Under the pieces are notes generated by a model, which was given only the letters and a program-made list of their open reading frames with translations, had not been told where the DNA came from and did not search any database. Below are positions 44,185 to 53,705 of a stretch of 64,000 bases of DNA, piece after piece. This DNA is from Rhizobium sp. EC-SD404 (GTDB taxonomy: Bacteria > Pseudomonadota > Alphaproteobacteria > Rhizobiales > Rhizobiaceae). The stretch covers positions 2,837,890 to 2,901,889 of the forward strand of contig NZ_LR701459.1 in the NCBI RefSeq assembly GCF_902498825.1, written 5' to 3'. The translations under genes were made by a program, and so were the position numbers. Position 1 is the first letter of the stretch. Every line of letters begins with the position of its first letter.

Positions 44185-47043
44185 TTATGAATTGGGCAAT
44201 TCTTTCGTTAACGACGAACTGCCTCGGTTCTCGCCAAGAGCCGCTGTTCCCGTATCCGCAAGGCCGATGCGCGCGGCACAATATTTGAACTCCGGGATTT
44301 TGCCGAACGGATCCAGCTGCGGATTCGTCAAAACGTTGGCCGGACTTTCGTTGAAGCAGAACGGCATGAAGATCATGCCATCTGCGACTTCCCGGTCTGC
44401 GCGCAGCAGCGCTTCCACCGTTCCCCGACGCGTCTCCACCTTCACCATCATGCCCTGTCGCATGCCCCGCCGCTCGATTTCGCGCGGGTTCATCGAGGCG
44501 ATGCCTTCCGGCTCGATCGCATCGAGCACGCCGGCGCGCCGCGTCATGGCGCCCGTGTGCCAGTGTTCAAGCAGCCTCCCAGTGGTCAGCACGAGAGGAT
44601 AGTCCTCGTCTGGAACTTCGTCCGGCGGCAAAAGATCGGCCGGCACGATCTTGCCGCGTCGATCCTTGGTCGGGAAACCGTTGACGAAGATGATCTCGTT
44701 GCCAGGAACATCCGGACCATCGGCCGGGTAGGTCACGGAGCCTTCGCGTTCGACGCGATACCAGCTGATGTTCTTGAGCGACGGCATGACCGAGGCCATC
44801 TCCGTGTACACTTCTGAAACATGGCCATACTGCCACCCGAGATCGCAAGCGCTCGCCAGCGCCTGAATGATCTCCCAGTCCTGGCGTGCCTCGCCCGGAA
44901 GTGAAATGGCCGGCCGGCCGAGTTGCACCTGCCGATTGGTGTTGGTGTAGGTGCCGAGCTTCTCGGCATGCGCGGAGGCCGGCAGGACGACATCGGCGTG
45001 CCATGCGGTCTCGGTGAGAAAGATGTCCTGCACCACGAGATGATCGAGCTTGGCGAGCGCCGCGCGTGCATGGATCTGGTCCGGGTCCGACATGGCGGGG
45101 TTTTCGCCCATCACATACATGCCGCTGATTTCGCCGTCATGGATGGCGTCCATGATCTCGACGACGGTCAAGCCGCGCTTGGCATCCAGGGGTCGGCCGT
45201 AAAGATCCTCGAATTCGGCCCGGATATCGGCATCTTCCACCGAGCGGTAGTCCGGATAGACCATCGGAATGAGGCCGGCATCCGATGCGCCCTGCACGTT
45301 GTTCTGGCCGCGCAGCGGATGCAGCCCGGTTCCCGGACGGCCGATCTGACCGGTGATCAGCGCCATCGCGATCAGGCAGCGGGAATTATCGGTGCCGTGC
45401 GTGTGCTGCGAGATGCCCATTCCCCAGAAGATGATCGAACGTTCCGACTTGGCATAGAGCCGCGCCACGTCGCGAATGGTCTCTGCCGGCACCGCGCAAA
45501 CGGGCTCCATCGCCTCGGGCGTGAAGTCCTTCACCTTCTCCTTCAGCGCTTCGAAGCCGCTGACATTGGCTTGGATATATTGCTCGTCATAGAGCCGCTC
45601 GGTGATGATGACATTGAGCATCGCGTTGAGGAGCGCGACGTCGGTGCCGGGCTTGAAGACCAGCGAATGGCTGGCATGACGCATCAGATCCTGCTTTCGC
45701 GGATCGATGACGACGAGTTTGCTGCCCTGCTTCGCCGCCTGTTTAAAGTAGGTCGCGGCCACGGGATGATTCGTCGTCGGACGGGCGCCGATAACGATGA
45801 TGCAATCGGCCTTCAGCGCGTCGTTGAATGGGGCCGAGACCGCGCCCGATCCGACGCCTTCCATCAACGCGGCAACAGAGGATGCGTGGCAAAGCCGCGT
45901 GCAGTGATCGACATTGTTCGTACCGAAGCCCTGGCGGATGAATTTCTGGAAGAGATAGGCTTCTTCGTTCGAACCCTTGGCCGAGCCGAACCCGGCGATG
46001 GCTTGCCCGCCGCGCTCGTCGCGAATCTTCGTCAGCCCGCTCGATGCGCGCTCCAGCGCCTCCTCCCACGTGGCCTCGCGAAAGACGGTCAACGGGTCAG
46101 CGCCCTTTAGATTGATGTCACCGCGCTTCGGCGCATCGTCCCGGCGGATCAGCGGCTTTGTCAGCCGGTCCGGCGAGCGCACATAGTCGAAGCCGAAGCG
46201 ACCTTTGACGCAGAGCCGGTTCTCGTTCGCCGGTCCGTCGCGCCCGTCCACCTGCACGATGACGTCGTCCTTGACGCGCACCGTCGTCTGGCAGCCGACG
46301 CCGCAGAACGGGCAGACGGAATCCACGACCTTGTCGAACTGCTCGACGGTACGTGTACGGCCGTCACCGTCCATCAACGACTTCTCGTAGAGCGCACCGG
46401 TCGGGCAGGCCTCGACGCATTCGCCGCACGTCACGCAGGTGGAAAGCCCCATCGGGTCGTGAATGTCGAAGACCGGGACCATGTGGCTGCCGCGATCGGC
46501 CATGCCGATGACGTCGTTGACCTGCACCTCGCGACATGCGCGGACGCAGGCGTTGCAGGCAATGCAGGCATCGAGATTGACCGCGATGGCCGGGTTCGAC
46601 ACGTCGTGCAGCAGATCCATGCCCTTCTGCGAGGATGGAGACGCCTCGGAGAACTTGGATCGAAGGCGATCCGAACCGGAAATGCCCATCGATCCCGCCC
46701 ACTGCCAAAAGGACGACTGGTCGTCCGGCCCGGCTTCCTTGGCCGGCATGTCGGAGGCGAGCATCTCGAACACCATGCGCCTGGCCTTGTCGGCCCTGTC
46801 CGTCTGGGTTTTCACCTCCATGTCGTCTGTCGGCTTCCGGATACAGGAAGCCGCAAGCGTCCGCTCGCCATCGATCTCCACCATGCAGGCCCGGCAATTG
46901 CCGTCCGGCCGGTAACCGACCTTGTCCAGATGGCAAAGATGCGGGATGCGCGTACCTTCGCGCTTCGCCACCTGCCAGATCGTTTCGCCCTCGGCAGCTT
47001 CAACCGCCTTGCCGTCGAGCGTGAACCGGATTGTTTTCGACAT
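44185..47043 (-). CDS. fdhA: NAD-dependent formate dehydrogenase, catalytic alpha subunit
   Basis: Oxidises formate to CO2. 952 residues. N-terminal NuoG-like 2Fe-2S domain (HLCHLDKVGYRPDGNCRACM), ferredoxin clusters CIACNACVRACREVQ and CVTCGECVEACPTGAL, the 4Fe-4S motif CPFCGVGCQTTVRV of the Mo/W-bis-MGD domain, and the metal-ligand cysteine in HCTRLCHASS. The ligand is Cys, not selenocysteine. The C-terminal molydopterin-binding domain has LTTGRLLEHWHTGAMTRR. MSKTIRF at 47043 is preceded by GGAGCC at seven bases. Partner FdhB is encoded upstream, beyond a LysE gene. Confidence 0.94.
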   Translation of the reverse strand: MSKTIRFTLDGKAVEAAEGETIWQVAKREGTRIPHLCHLDKVGYRPDGNCRACMVEIDGERTLAASCIRKPTDDMEVKTQTDRADKARRMVFEMLASDMPAKEAGPDDQSSFWQWAGSMGISGSDRLRSKFSEASPSSQKGMDLLHDVSNPAIAVNLDACIACNACVRACREVQVNDVIGMADRGSHMVPVFDIHDPMGLSTCVTCGECVEACPTGALYEKSLMDGDGRTRTVEQFDKVVDSVCPFCGVGCQTTVRVKDDVIVQVDGRDGPANENRLCVKGRFGFDYVRSPDRLTKPLIRRDDAPKRGDINLKGADPLTVFREATWEEALERASSGLTKIRDERGGQAIAGFGSAKGSNEEAYLFQKFIRQGFGTNNVDHCTRLCHASSVAALMEGVGSGAVSAPFNDALKADCIIVIGARPTTNHPVAATYFKQAAKQGSKLVVIDPRKQDLMRHASHSLVFKPGTDVALLNAMLNVIITERLYDEQYIQANVSGFEALKEKVKDFTPEAMEPVCAVPAETIRDVARLYAKSERSIIFWGMGISQHTHGTDNSRCLIAMALITGQIGRPGTGLHPLRGQNNVQGASDAGLIPMVYPDYRSVEDADIRAEFEDLYGRPLDAKRGLTVVEIMDAIHDGEISGMYVMGENPAMSDPDQIHARAALAKLDHLVVQDIFLTETAWHADVVLPASAHAEKLGTYTNTNRQVQLGRPAISLPGEARQDWEIIQALASACDLGWQYGHVSEVYTEMASVMPSLKNISWYRVEREGSVTYPADGPDVPGNEIIFVNGFPTKDRRGKIVPADLLPPDEVPDEDYPLVLTTGRLLEHWHTGAMTRRAGVLDAIEPEGIASMNPREIERRGMRQGMMVKVETRRGTVEALLRADREVADGMIFMPFCFNESPANVLTNPQLDPFGKIPEFKYCAARIGLADTGTAALGENRGSSSLTKELPNS

Positions 47044-47067
47044 GGGACAGGCTCCGTTCGACAAATT

Positions 47068-47697
47068 TCAGCGTGACAGAAGCAGTTGTCCGCCGACGAG
47101 ACAGAAGAATGCGCCGAAGGCCGCTTCGAACCACCGCATCAGTCGCTTGTAGGTGCCCATTACGGCTTTTGATGAGAAGACGAAGACATAGGCGCCGTAA
47201 ATGCTGGCCGAGGTGAGCCCCGCCACGATGCAAAAGCCGAGGATCACGCCCTTCGACGCGCCGGACGACAGCACGAATGTCGAGATCGACGCCCAGAAGA
47301 GCGCCGATTTCGGATTGAGCAGGCAGACGGTTAGCCCACGGCGAAACGCTGCGGCGGGCAAAAGCGCTCTGCCATCAGGCCGAATGGCGCCGGGGACATT
47401 GCGCCATGCCGCCACCAGGCCGCGCACGCCGAGATAAAGAAGATACAGGCCGCCGCCTATCTTCAGCACCAACAACAGCGGTGGGTAGAGTGCGAAGACC
47501 ACGGACAACCCGAAACCTGAAGCGAGCGACCAAAGGAAAGACCCCGTCGCAATTCCCAAAGCCGTATAGAAGCCGATAGCGCGCCCGTTTCCGAGCGCGG
47601 TGGAGGCGGCGGCAACAAGGTTTGGGCCGGGCGCGGCAATGGCCACAGCGAGCGCGGCCCAGGCTGTGAAGAGTATCCTGAAGGTTTCGTCGCTCAC
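47068..47697 (-). CDS. LysE/RhtB-family exporter
   Basis: 209-residue membrane protein with six hydrophobic segments. Family signature AVAIAAPGPNLVAAASTALGNGRAIGF at the N-terminus, LLYLGVRGL and FRRGLTVCLLNPKSALFWAS. LysE-type proteins export amino acids. The GTG at 47697 overlaps the stop of fdhB (GTGA), and fdhA follows 24 bases after its end, so this exporter is embedded between the two formate dehydrogenase subunits. No known functional link to formate; possibly a hitch-hiker in the operon. Confidence 0.87.
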   Translation of the reverse strand: MSDETFRILFTAWAALAVAIAAPGPNLVAAASTALGNGRAIGFYTALGIATGSFLWSLASGFGLSVVFALYPPLLLVLKIGGGLYLLYLGVRGLVAAWRNVPGAIRPDGRALLPAAAFRRGLTVCLLNPKSALFWASISTFVLSSGASKGVILGFCIVAGLTSASIYGAYVFVFSSKAVMGTYKRLMRWFEAAFGAFFCLVGGQLLLSR

Positions 47698-49364
47698 CCC
47701 AGATCCTCTCGAAAATGCGTCAGAAGATGGTTGACCGGGTTCGGTGCCGCCTGCCCCAGCCCGCAGATGGATGCATCGCGCATCACCGCCTCGAGGTCGC
47801 GGAGCGTCTCTTCGTCCAGCACACCATGGCGTTTCAGCAGTTCCACCATCTTCTCGGTGCCGGACCGGCACGGCGTGCACTGGCCGCAGCTCTCGTGCTT
47901 GAAGAATTCCAGAAGGTTGATCGTCGCCGCCTTGATGTTGTCTTGCTCAGACAGGACGACGACCGCATGGCTGCCGACGAAGCCGCCAAGATCCGCGAGC
48001 TTGTCGCCGAAATCGAGCGGCACATCGTCGAGCGACGCCGGCAGGATGCCACCCGAGGCCCCGCCCGGCAGATAAGCCTTGAAGCGGTGCCCGTCGGCCA
48101 TGCCGCCGCAGTAGTCGTCGATCAGCTCGCGCACGGTTATGCCGGCCGGTGCCAGCTTGACGCCGGGATGATTGACCCGGCCCGAGACGGACCAGGAGCG
48201 CAGGCCCGGATGACCAGGCTTGCCCTGCGCGGCAAACCAGGCGCCGCCCTTCTCAACGATGTCGCGCACCCACCAGAGCGTCTCGATATTGTGGTTGAGC
48301 GTCGGACGGCCGAACAGGCCTTTCTCGGCGATGTAAGGCGGCCGGTGCCGCGGCATGCCGCGCTTGCCCTCGATGGATTCGATCATCGCGCTCTCTTCAC
48401 CGCAGATATAGGCTCCGGCGCCACGCCTGAGTTCGATAAAGCCTGCTGCGATGATCCCCGCATCCTCTAGCGCGGCGATCTCGCGGCGAAGGATAGCCAG
48501 CACAGCCGGATATTCGTCACGCATATAGAGATAGATGCGTTCCGCCTCGACCACATGGGCGGCGATCAATGCGCCCTCCAGCGTGCGATGCGGATCACTC
48601 TCCAGATAGAAGCGGTCCTTGAATGTACCGGGCTCGCCCTCGTCGCCGTTGATCGTCATCAGACGCGGGCCCGGATACCCTTTCACGATCGACCACTTCT
48701 TGGCGGTCGCAAAACCCGCTCCGCCGAGACCGCGCAGATTGGCGTCGGATAGTTCCTTCACCAGGTCGTCGACCGTCATTTGTCCGGCGCGTAGCCGTTC
48801 CAGAAGTGAGTAACCGCCGAATTCCCGGTAGGCATGCAGGCCGATATAGTCCGGCTGCAGCGCATCGATCGCGCCCTCATCCGCCATGACGTTCAAGCCG
48901 TCGGCGGTGGCGTGATCGACTTCCCGGTCTCCGATGCGGGCAGCAGGCGCCGTTGCGCAGCGTCCCATGCACGGCGCGCGCACGACGCGGACGAAACGAC
49001 CGTCAACCGCTTGCTTCGTCGCCTCGATCAGGGTTTCGGCACCGGCCATCATGCAGGACAGGCTGTCGCAGATGCGGATCGTCAGCGGCGCCGGTCGCGG
49101 CTCGCCTTCGCGCACCAAATCGAAATGGTCGTAGAAGGAGGCGACCTCGTAGACCTCAGCCTGCGACAGACGCATCAGCTCGGCGAGTGCTTGGAGGTGA
49201 GACGCCGGCAGGCATCCATGGGCATCCTGGATAACGTGCAGATACTCGATCAGCCTATCGCGGACGAGCGTCTGTCCGGCGAGCAGATTTTCGACATCCA
49301 ACAGTGCCGCATCGTCCAGCGCCCTGCCCTTCGGCGCATCCGCGCGCCTTTTACCAACAGCCAT
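47694..49364 (-). CDS. fdhB: formate dehydrogenase beta subunit, NuoE-NuoF fusion
   Basis: NADH-forming flavoprotein subunit. 556 residues from ATG 49364; 570 if the in-frame ATG at 49406 is used. The N-terminal part is NuoE-like with a thioredoxin-fold 2Fe-2S site (ICDSLSCMMAG and APCMGRCATAPA). The rest is NuoF-like: GLRGLGGAGFATAKKWSIVK (FMN), INGDEGEPGTFKDR, AYICGEESAMIESIEG (NADH) and the 4Fe-4S motif HESCGQCTPCRSGTEKM. The fused layout matches the two-subunit FDH1 type of Methylorubrum rather than separate FdsG and FdsB. A GAGGAG sits 12 bases before 49364, so the start is uncertain. Confidence 0.92.
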   Translation of the reverse strand: MAVGKRRADAPKGRALDDAALLDVENLLAGQTLVRDRLIEYLHVIQDAHGCLPASHLQALAELMRLSQAEVYEVASFYDHFDLVREGEPRPAPLTIRICDSLSCMMAGAETLIEATKQAVDGRFVRVVRAPCMGRCATAPAARIGDREVDHATADGLNVMADEGAIDALQPDYIGLHAYREFGGYSLLERLRAGQMTVDDLVKELSDANLRGLGGAGFATAKKWSIVKGYPGPRLMTINGDEGEPGTFKDRFYLESDPHRTLEGALIAAHVVEAERIYLYMRDEYPAVLAILRREIAALEDAGIIAAGFIELRRGAGAYICGEESAMIESIEGKRGMPRHRPPYIAEKGLFGRPTLNHNIETLWWVRDIVEKGGAWFAAQGKPGHPGLRSWSVSGRVNHPGVKLAPAGITVRELIDDYCGGMADGHRFKAYLPGGASGGILPASLDDVPLDFGDKLADLGGFVGSHAVVVLSEQDNIKAATINLLEFFKHESCGQCTPCRSGTEKMVELLKRHGVLDEETLRDLEAVMRDASICGLGQAAPNPVNHLLTHFREDLG

Positions 49365-49543
49365 CGACAGTTCGAACTCCTCGCCAATTCCACCGGCACT
49401 TGTCATGCGTCGGGCCGTTTCACGCAACAGCAATGTCGCGAAAAAGGCACAGAGCCGTGCCAAAGTACGCTACACACTCGAGAAAGGATGCCCTTCAGCG
49501 ACCTCGATGGCGACGATCGCGACCCCGGGTAAGAAATGATCCG

Positions 49544-50590
49544 ATGAGACATCTGCGCCTGTCCCTGGCCCTGACGGCACTTCTCGGCCCCACGCTTTCC
49601 GTGCACGCACAGGAGAACGGGGAACCGACCGGTGATGCGCCGCCGAACGCCGTCTGCGGTGAGGTGTCGATCGCAGACCTCAACTGGCCCTCCGCGACGT
49701 TTTTCGCCCATCTGGACGCGATCATTCTCGGCGAAGGCTATGGCTGCGACATCAGCCTGATCCCCGGCGATACGCTGTCGACGCTGACCAAGATGGTCGA
49801 GGATGGCACACCCGACGTCTCCCCGGAAACCTGGATCAACTCCGCCCGCGACATGCTCGACGAGGCGGTCGCATCGCGCGACCTGCATTATATGGCGCCG
49901 GCCTTTGCGGATGGCGGCGTCGAAGGCTGGTGGATACCGGCCTACGTCGCCGAGGCCCACCCGGACATCAAGACGGTCGCCGATGCGCTGAAACGCCCCG
50001 ATCTTTTCCCCTCACCAGACAATGACGGAATGGGTGCGGTCCACACCTGTCCGGAAGGCTGGAGCTGCGAGGTCACGACGGCCAATCTGTTCCAGGCCTA
50101 CCAAGCCTCCGACAAGGGCTTCGAACTGCTGCCGGCCGAAAATGGTGATGCGCTGGAAGCGTCGATCGCCGAAGCATTCGCCGAACAGCGCGGCTGGCTC
50201 GGATATTATTGGGCACCGACAGCAGCCCTCGGGCGCTACGATATGGTGAAGCTCAATTTCGACGCGCCCTATGATGACGCTGAATGGCATGGCTGCACCA
50301 CCGATCCCGAATGCCCCGCCCCGCGGGTTACGTCGTGGCCCCGCTCCGAAGTCTACACGGTGGTCACCGATCAGTTCATGCGCCGCGGCAATGGTGCGCT
50401 CGCCTATCTGCGCGCCCGCCAGCTTGGAAATGAGGTTCTGAGCAACGTGCTTGCCTACATGGCCGACAATGATCTGGACGGCCAGGCAACGGCGATGGCA
50501 TTTCTGCGCGAGAACGAGCCGATCTGGACGGAGTGGGTCAGCCCGGAAGCAAAAGGCAAGATCGACGCCGCGCTCGCAGAGGCCGATTAG
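49544..50590 (+). CDS. substrate-binding protein for quaternary amines (ProX/OpuAC-like), orphan
   Basis: Periplasmic ABC binding protein of 348 residues with a signal peptide (MRHLRLSLALTALLGPTLSVHAQ, cleavage near residue 23). The OpuAC-type fold is visible: GEVSIADLNWPSATFFAHLDAIIL, then aromatic residues and acidic loops such as PDVSPETWINSARDML and GYYWAPTAALGRY. Related proteins bind glycine betaine, choline or proline. No ATPase or permease genes adjoin. It directly precedes the methyltransferase cluster, which fits supply or sensing of a betaine-like substrate. Upstream is a 179-base gap to the divergent fdhB. Confidence 0.85.
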   Translation: MRHLRLSLALTALLGPTLSVHAQENGEPTGDAPPNAVCGEVSIADLNWPSATFFAHLDAIILGEGYGCDISLIPGDTLSTLTKMVEDGTPDVSPETWINSARDMLDEAVASRDLHYMAPAFADGGVEGWWIPAYVAEAHPDIKTVADALKRPDLFPSPDNDGMGAVHTCPEGWSCEVTTANLFQAYQASDKGFELLPAENGDALEASIAEAFAEQRGWLGYYWAPTAALGRYDMVKLNFDAPYDDAEWHGCTTDPECPAPRVTSWPRSEVYTVVTDQFMRRGNGALAYLRARQLGNEVLSNVLAYMADNDLDGQATAMAFLRENEPIWTEWVSPEAKGKIDAALAEAD

Positions 50591-50620
50591 CGCCTCGCCG
50601 ACATTGCCGATTGCAATGAC

Positions 50621-50636
50621 ATAAAGACATCTTTAT
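50621..50636. promoter_or_regulatory. palindromic operator, copy 1 (upstream of bmt)
   Basis: ATAAAGACATCTTTAT: perfect 7-bp inverted arms around CA, 39 bases before the bmt ATG. The same core recurs at 56679-56700. It resembles, as I recall, sites of ArsR-type methionine-cycle regulators of alphaproteobacteria. The regulator is not encoded in the window. Confidence 0.75.
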
Positions 50637-50675
50637 ATCGTTACATGTCTTTCGCAAATCGTCAGGATGTGCCCC

Positions 50676-51695
50676 ATGCCCGTTGCCAACCCGCTCGCCG
50701 ATCTCATCGCTGAAAAAGGCGTTCTGCTCGCCGACGGCGCGACCGGCACCAATCTCTTCGCCATGGGCCTGGAAGCGGGCGATGCGCCCGAGCTGTGGAA
50801 CGAGGACCAACCCGAGAAGATTCGGAAGCTGCACCGCGACTTCGTCGATGCCGGCTCCGACATCATTCTCACCAACTCTTTCGGCGGCACGCGCCACCGT
50901 CTCAAGCTCCACCACGCCCAGGACCGGGTTTTCGAATTGAACAAGCGGGCAGCCGAAATCGCGCGCGAGATCGCCGATGCCGTACCGCGCAAGGTCATCG
51001 TTGCCGGTTCGGTCGGCCCGACGGGCGAACTGCTGATCCCGCTCGGCGCGCTCTCCTATGAAGCTGCCGTCGAGGCTTTCGTCGAGCAGATGGAAGGCCT
51101 CAAGGCCGGCGGCGCCGATGTTGCCTGGATCGAGACCATGTCGTCGGGCGACGAGATCAAGGCCGCCTGCGAGGCAGCCAACAAGGTCGGCATTCCCTAC
51201 ACCTACACGGCCTCCTTCGACACGGCCGGCAAGACCATGATGGGCATCCATCCCAAGGACATTCACGGCCTCGAAGGCGATGTCAGCGAAAAGCCGGTTG
51301 CCGTCGGTGCCAATTGCGGCGTCGGCGCTTCGGACATCCTGTCGTCCCTGCTGGACATGGCGGCTGCCAAGCCGGGCGCTGCGATCATCGTGAAAGGCAA
51401 TTGCGGCATCCCGGAATTCCGCGGCTCGGAAATCTATTATTCGGGCACCCCGCCGCTGATGGCCGAATATGCCAGACTGGCCGTCGACGCCGGCGCGACG
51501 ATCATCGGCGGTTGCTGCGGCACGGCCTGCGATCATTTGAAGGCCATGCGGGAAGCCATCGACACCCACAAGAAGGGTGAGAAGCCGAGCCTCGAAGCGA
51601 TCGTCGAAAAGGTCGGCCCGTTCCGCAACAAGACCGCCGGGACTGGCACCGACACCCCTCAGCGCGAACGCCGCGGTGGCCGCCGACGGGTCTGA
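50676..51695 (+). CDS. bmt: betaine-homocysteine S-methyltransferase with Arg/Gly-rich C-terminal tail
   Basis: Homocysteine methyltransferase of 339 residues, using glycine betaine as probable donor. TIM-barrel motifs: LLADGATGTNLFAMGLEAGDAPELW, TNSFGGTRHRL, VAGSVGPTGELLIPLG, and zinc cysteines in VGANCGVGASD and IIGGCCGTACDHL. This resembles S. meliloti Bmt. The last residues (ERRGGRRRV) form a basic Arg/Gly tail also seen on three other cluster proteins. ATG 50676 is preferred to 50667 because of AGG spacing. An operator palindrome lies 39 bases upstream. It converges on the MttB-like gene. Confidence 0.92.
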   Translation: MPVANPLADLIAEKGVLLADGATGTNLFAMGLEAGDAPELWNEDQPEKIRKLHRDFVDAGSDIILTNSFGGTRHRLKLHHAQDRVFELNKRAAEIAREIADAVPRKVIVAGSVGPTGELLIPLGALSYEAAVEAFVEQMEGLKAGGADVAWIETMSSGDEIKAACEAANKVGIPYTYTASFDTAGKTMMGIHPKDIHGLEGDVSEKPVAVGANCGVGASDILSSLLDMAAAKPGAAIIVKGNCGIPEFRGSEIYYSGTPPLMAEYARLAVDAGATIIGGCCGTACDHLKAMREAIDTHKKGEKPSLEAIVEKVGPFRNKTAGTGTDTPQRERRGGRRRV

Positions 51696-51834
51696 GCGGC
51701 TTAAGCCACGGACCTATTTCGCCCTCGCGGTTCGACCGGCTCACCATGAGGGCCGGCCAGCCGACTTCACCCCTGCATCAGAGAGCGCCACACGGCTTTG
51801 TGGATCAGATGACTGACGATTTCGCGACCACCTT

Positions 51835-51853
51835 GCTCCCTGGCTTCGGGAGC
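51835..51853. terminator. weak hairpin between convergent bmt and MttB-like genes
   Basis: 6-bp stem GCTCCC/GGGAGC with a 7-base loop, immediately after the minus-strand stop at 51857 and 140 bases past bmt. A CTTTC follows on the plus strand. Weak evidence only. Confidence 0.3.
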
Positions 51854-51856
51854 CTT

Positions 51857-53461
51857 TCAGGTGAAGGCATCGGGCATCGATTCCTTGCGCTGGCGGATGA
51901 ATGCGAGCAACGCCTCGTCGATGCCGGCGTCGAGCTCGGGCGCCTGATAGTTCTGAAGCCAGGATCGGCAGAGCGCGTTGGCGCGCACTTCAACCCGCTT
52001 TTCACCCTCGGCGAGCCACTGTTCGTAGGAATTGTTGTCGGCAAGGTTCGATCGATAGAACGCGGTCTGGAAATTGGCCTGCGTATGGGCGCAGCCGAGA
52101 TAGTGGCTGCCTGGGCCGACTTCGCGGATGGCATCCATCGCCTGCCCGCTTTCGGAGAGATCGACGCCTTCGGCCATGCGCTGCATCATGCCGAGCTGGT
52201 CAATGTCGATCATGAACTTCTCATAGGAAGAAACCAGCCCGCCTTCGAGCCAGCCAGCGGCGTGGAGCACGAAATTGGTGCCGGCCAGAAGCGTCGTGTT
52301 GAGCGTGTTGGCGCTTTCATGCGCCGCCTGCGCATCGGCGACCTTGGAGCCGCAGAGCGAGCCGCCGGTTCGGAAGGGCAGATTGAGCCTGCGCGCCAGT
52401 TGAGCGGCCCCGTAAGAGACGAGCGACGGCTCCGGCGTTCCGAATGTGGGGGCACCGGACTGCATCGAGATGGACGCGGCGAATGTTCCGAAAACGACGG
52501 GCGCTCCCGGACGGATCAGCTGCGTGAAGGCGGCACCGGCGAGAACTTCGGCCAGAACCTGCGTCAGAGTGCCGGCGACGGTCACGGGGCTCATGGCGCC
52601 GGCCAGGATGAAGGGCGAGATGACGGTCGCCTGATTGTTGCGCGCATAGACTTTCGCGGCACCGAGCATCGTCTCGTCGAAGACCATCGGCGAGTTGGCA
52701 TTGATCAGATTGATGACGACGCAATTCTGATCGACGAAATCCGCGCCGAACAGAATCTTGCACATTTCGACGGTGTCTTCGGCCCGCTCGGGCGCGGTGA
52801 CCGAACCCATGAAGGGTTTGTCGGAATAGCGGATATGGCTGTAGACCATGTCCAGATGGCGCTTGTTGACGGGAATGTCGACCGGCTCGCACACCGTGCC
52901 ACCCGAATGGTGCAGCGAGGGCGCCATGTAGGCGAGCTTCACGAAATTGCGGAAATCCTCGATCGTCGCGTAGCGGCGCACGCCTTCCAGGTCACGCACG
53001 AAAGGCGGACCGTAGACCGGCGCGAAGACGGTAGCCTTGCCGCCGATCTGGACCGAGCGGGCGCCGTTGCGGGCATGCTGCGTGAATGTGGCGGGCGCCG
53101 TTTTCAGGAGCTCGCGGCACAGGCCCTTCGGAAAGTGCACCCGCTCGCCACGGATGTCGCATCCGGCATTCTTCCAGAGCGCGATGGCTTCCGCATCGTC
53201 GCGAAACTCGATGCCGATTTCCTCGAGCACGATGTCGGCGTTCGCCTCGATGAGCGCGAGCCCCTCCTCATCAAGCACCTCATATTCACGGATGCGCCGC
53301 TGGATGTAGGGGCTGGAGGCGCCCGGGCCGCCGCCGGAGCGAAGCGCGCGTCGGGCTGCCGCGCCGCGACCCTCGCCGCGCCCGCGCCTCGACGGAGCCG
53401 CAGCATCCTCCACGCCCGCGTTGCCCATGTCGCCCAACGGCGTTTCGCTCGACTGGTCCAT
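51857..53461 (-). CDS. MttB-superfamily (non-pyrrolysine) methyltransferase, Arg/Gly-rich N-terminus
   Basis: 534-residue member of the trimethylamine methyltransferase superfamily; non-pyrrolysine members such as MtgB demethylate glycine betaine. The body shows LEEIGIEFRDDAEAIALWKNAG, RYATIEDFRNFVKLAYMA, EPVDIPVNKRHLDMVYSHIR, SPFILAGAMSPVTVAGTL and PTFGTPEPSLVSYGAAQLAR. No in-frame amber or other stop interrupts it, so it carries no Pyl. Residues 25-45 are an unusual Arg/Gly/Ala block. Predicted to move a methyl group from a quaternary amine to the corrinoid protein encoded divergently 273 bases away. Substrate not shown by sequence. Confidence 0.9.
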   Translation of the reverse strand: MDQSSETPLGDMGNAGVEDAAAPSRRGRGEGRGAAARRALRSGGGPGASSPYIQRRIREYEVLDEEGLALIEANADIVLEEIGIEFRDDAEAIALWKNAGCDIRGERVHFPKGLCRELLKTAPATFTQHARNGARSVQIGGKATVFAPVYGPPFVRDLEGVRRYATIEDFRNFVKLAYMAPSLHHSGGTVCEPVDIPVNKRHLDMVYSHIRYSDKPFMGSVTAPERAEDTVEMCKILFGADFVDQNCVVINLINANSPMVFDETMLGAAKVYARNNQATVISPFILAGAMSPVTVAGTLTQVLAEVLAGAAFTQLIRPGAPVVFGTFAASISMQSGAPTFGTPEPSLVSYGAAQLARRLNLPFRTGGSLCGSKVADAQAAHESANTLNTTLLAGTNFVLHAAGWLEGGLVSSYEKFMIDIDQLGMMQRMAEGVDLSESGQAMDAIREVGPGSHYLGCAHTQANFQTAFYRSNLADNNSYEQWLAEGEKRVEVRANALCRSWLQNYQAPELDAGIDEALLAFIRQRKESMPDAFT

Positions 53462-53686
53462 GACCGGAAGACCCTTGCTCTATCGTATCGCAGCGACGGA
53501 CGGTCCGGGCTGCGGTTGGCGCGATGCTATCCACTTGGCCCAGTGCTGCATGTGCAGACTGCGCCAAGCAATGGCGTTTTGAAGACATTCAAGCACGGCA
53601 GTGTCCGTCGTAATTCGCACGGCGCAATGTCGCTATTGAGGAACCGGATTTTGACCTTTTCCGGCGATATCTGTACCGATCAATCC

Positions 53687-53705
53687 ATGTGCGTCCAACG
53701 CACAT
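53687..53705. promoter_or_regulatory. palindrome in the promoter region of the corrinoid-protein operon
   Basis: ATGTGCGTCCAACGCACAT: perfect 8-bp arms around CCA, 29 bases before the corrinoid-protein ATG, in the 273-base divergent region with the MttB-like gene. A second weaker palindrome, CTGCATGTGCAG, lies near 53548. Candidate site for the LysR or GlxA/AraC regulator at the cluster's other end, or an RNA hairpin in the leader. Confidence 0.5.

Noticed and set aside
44185..47043. Selenocysteine in formate dehydrogenase
   Set aside because: The metal ligand position reads as a Cys codon (HCTRLCHASS) and no in-frame TGA is present.
51857..53461. Pyrrolysine use in the MttB-like gene
   Set aside because: The reading frame has no internal amber codon, and no pyl genes or tRNA are visible in the window.
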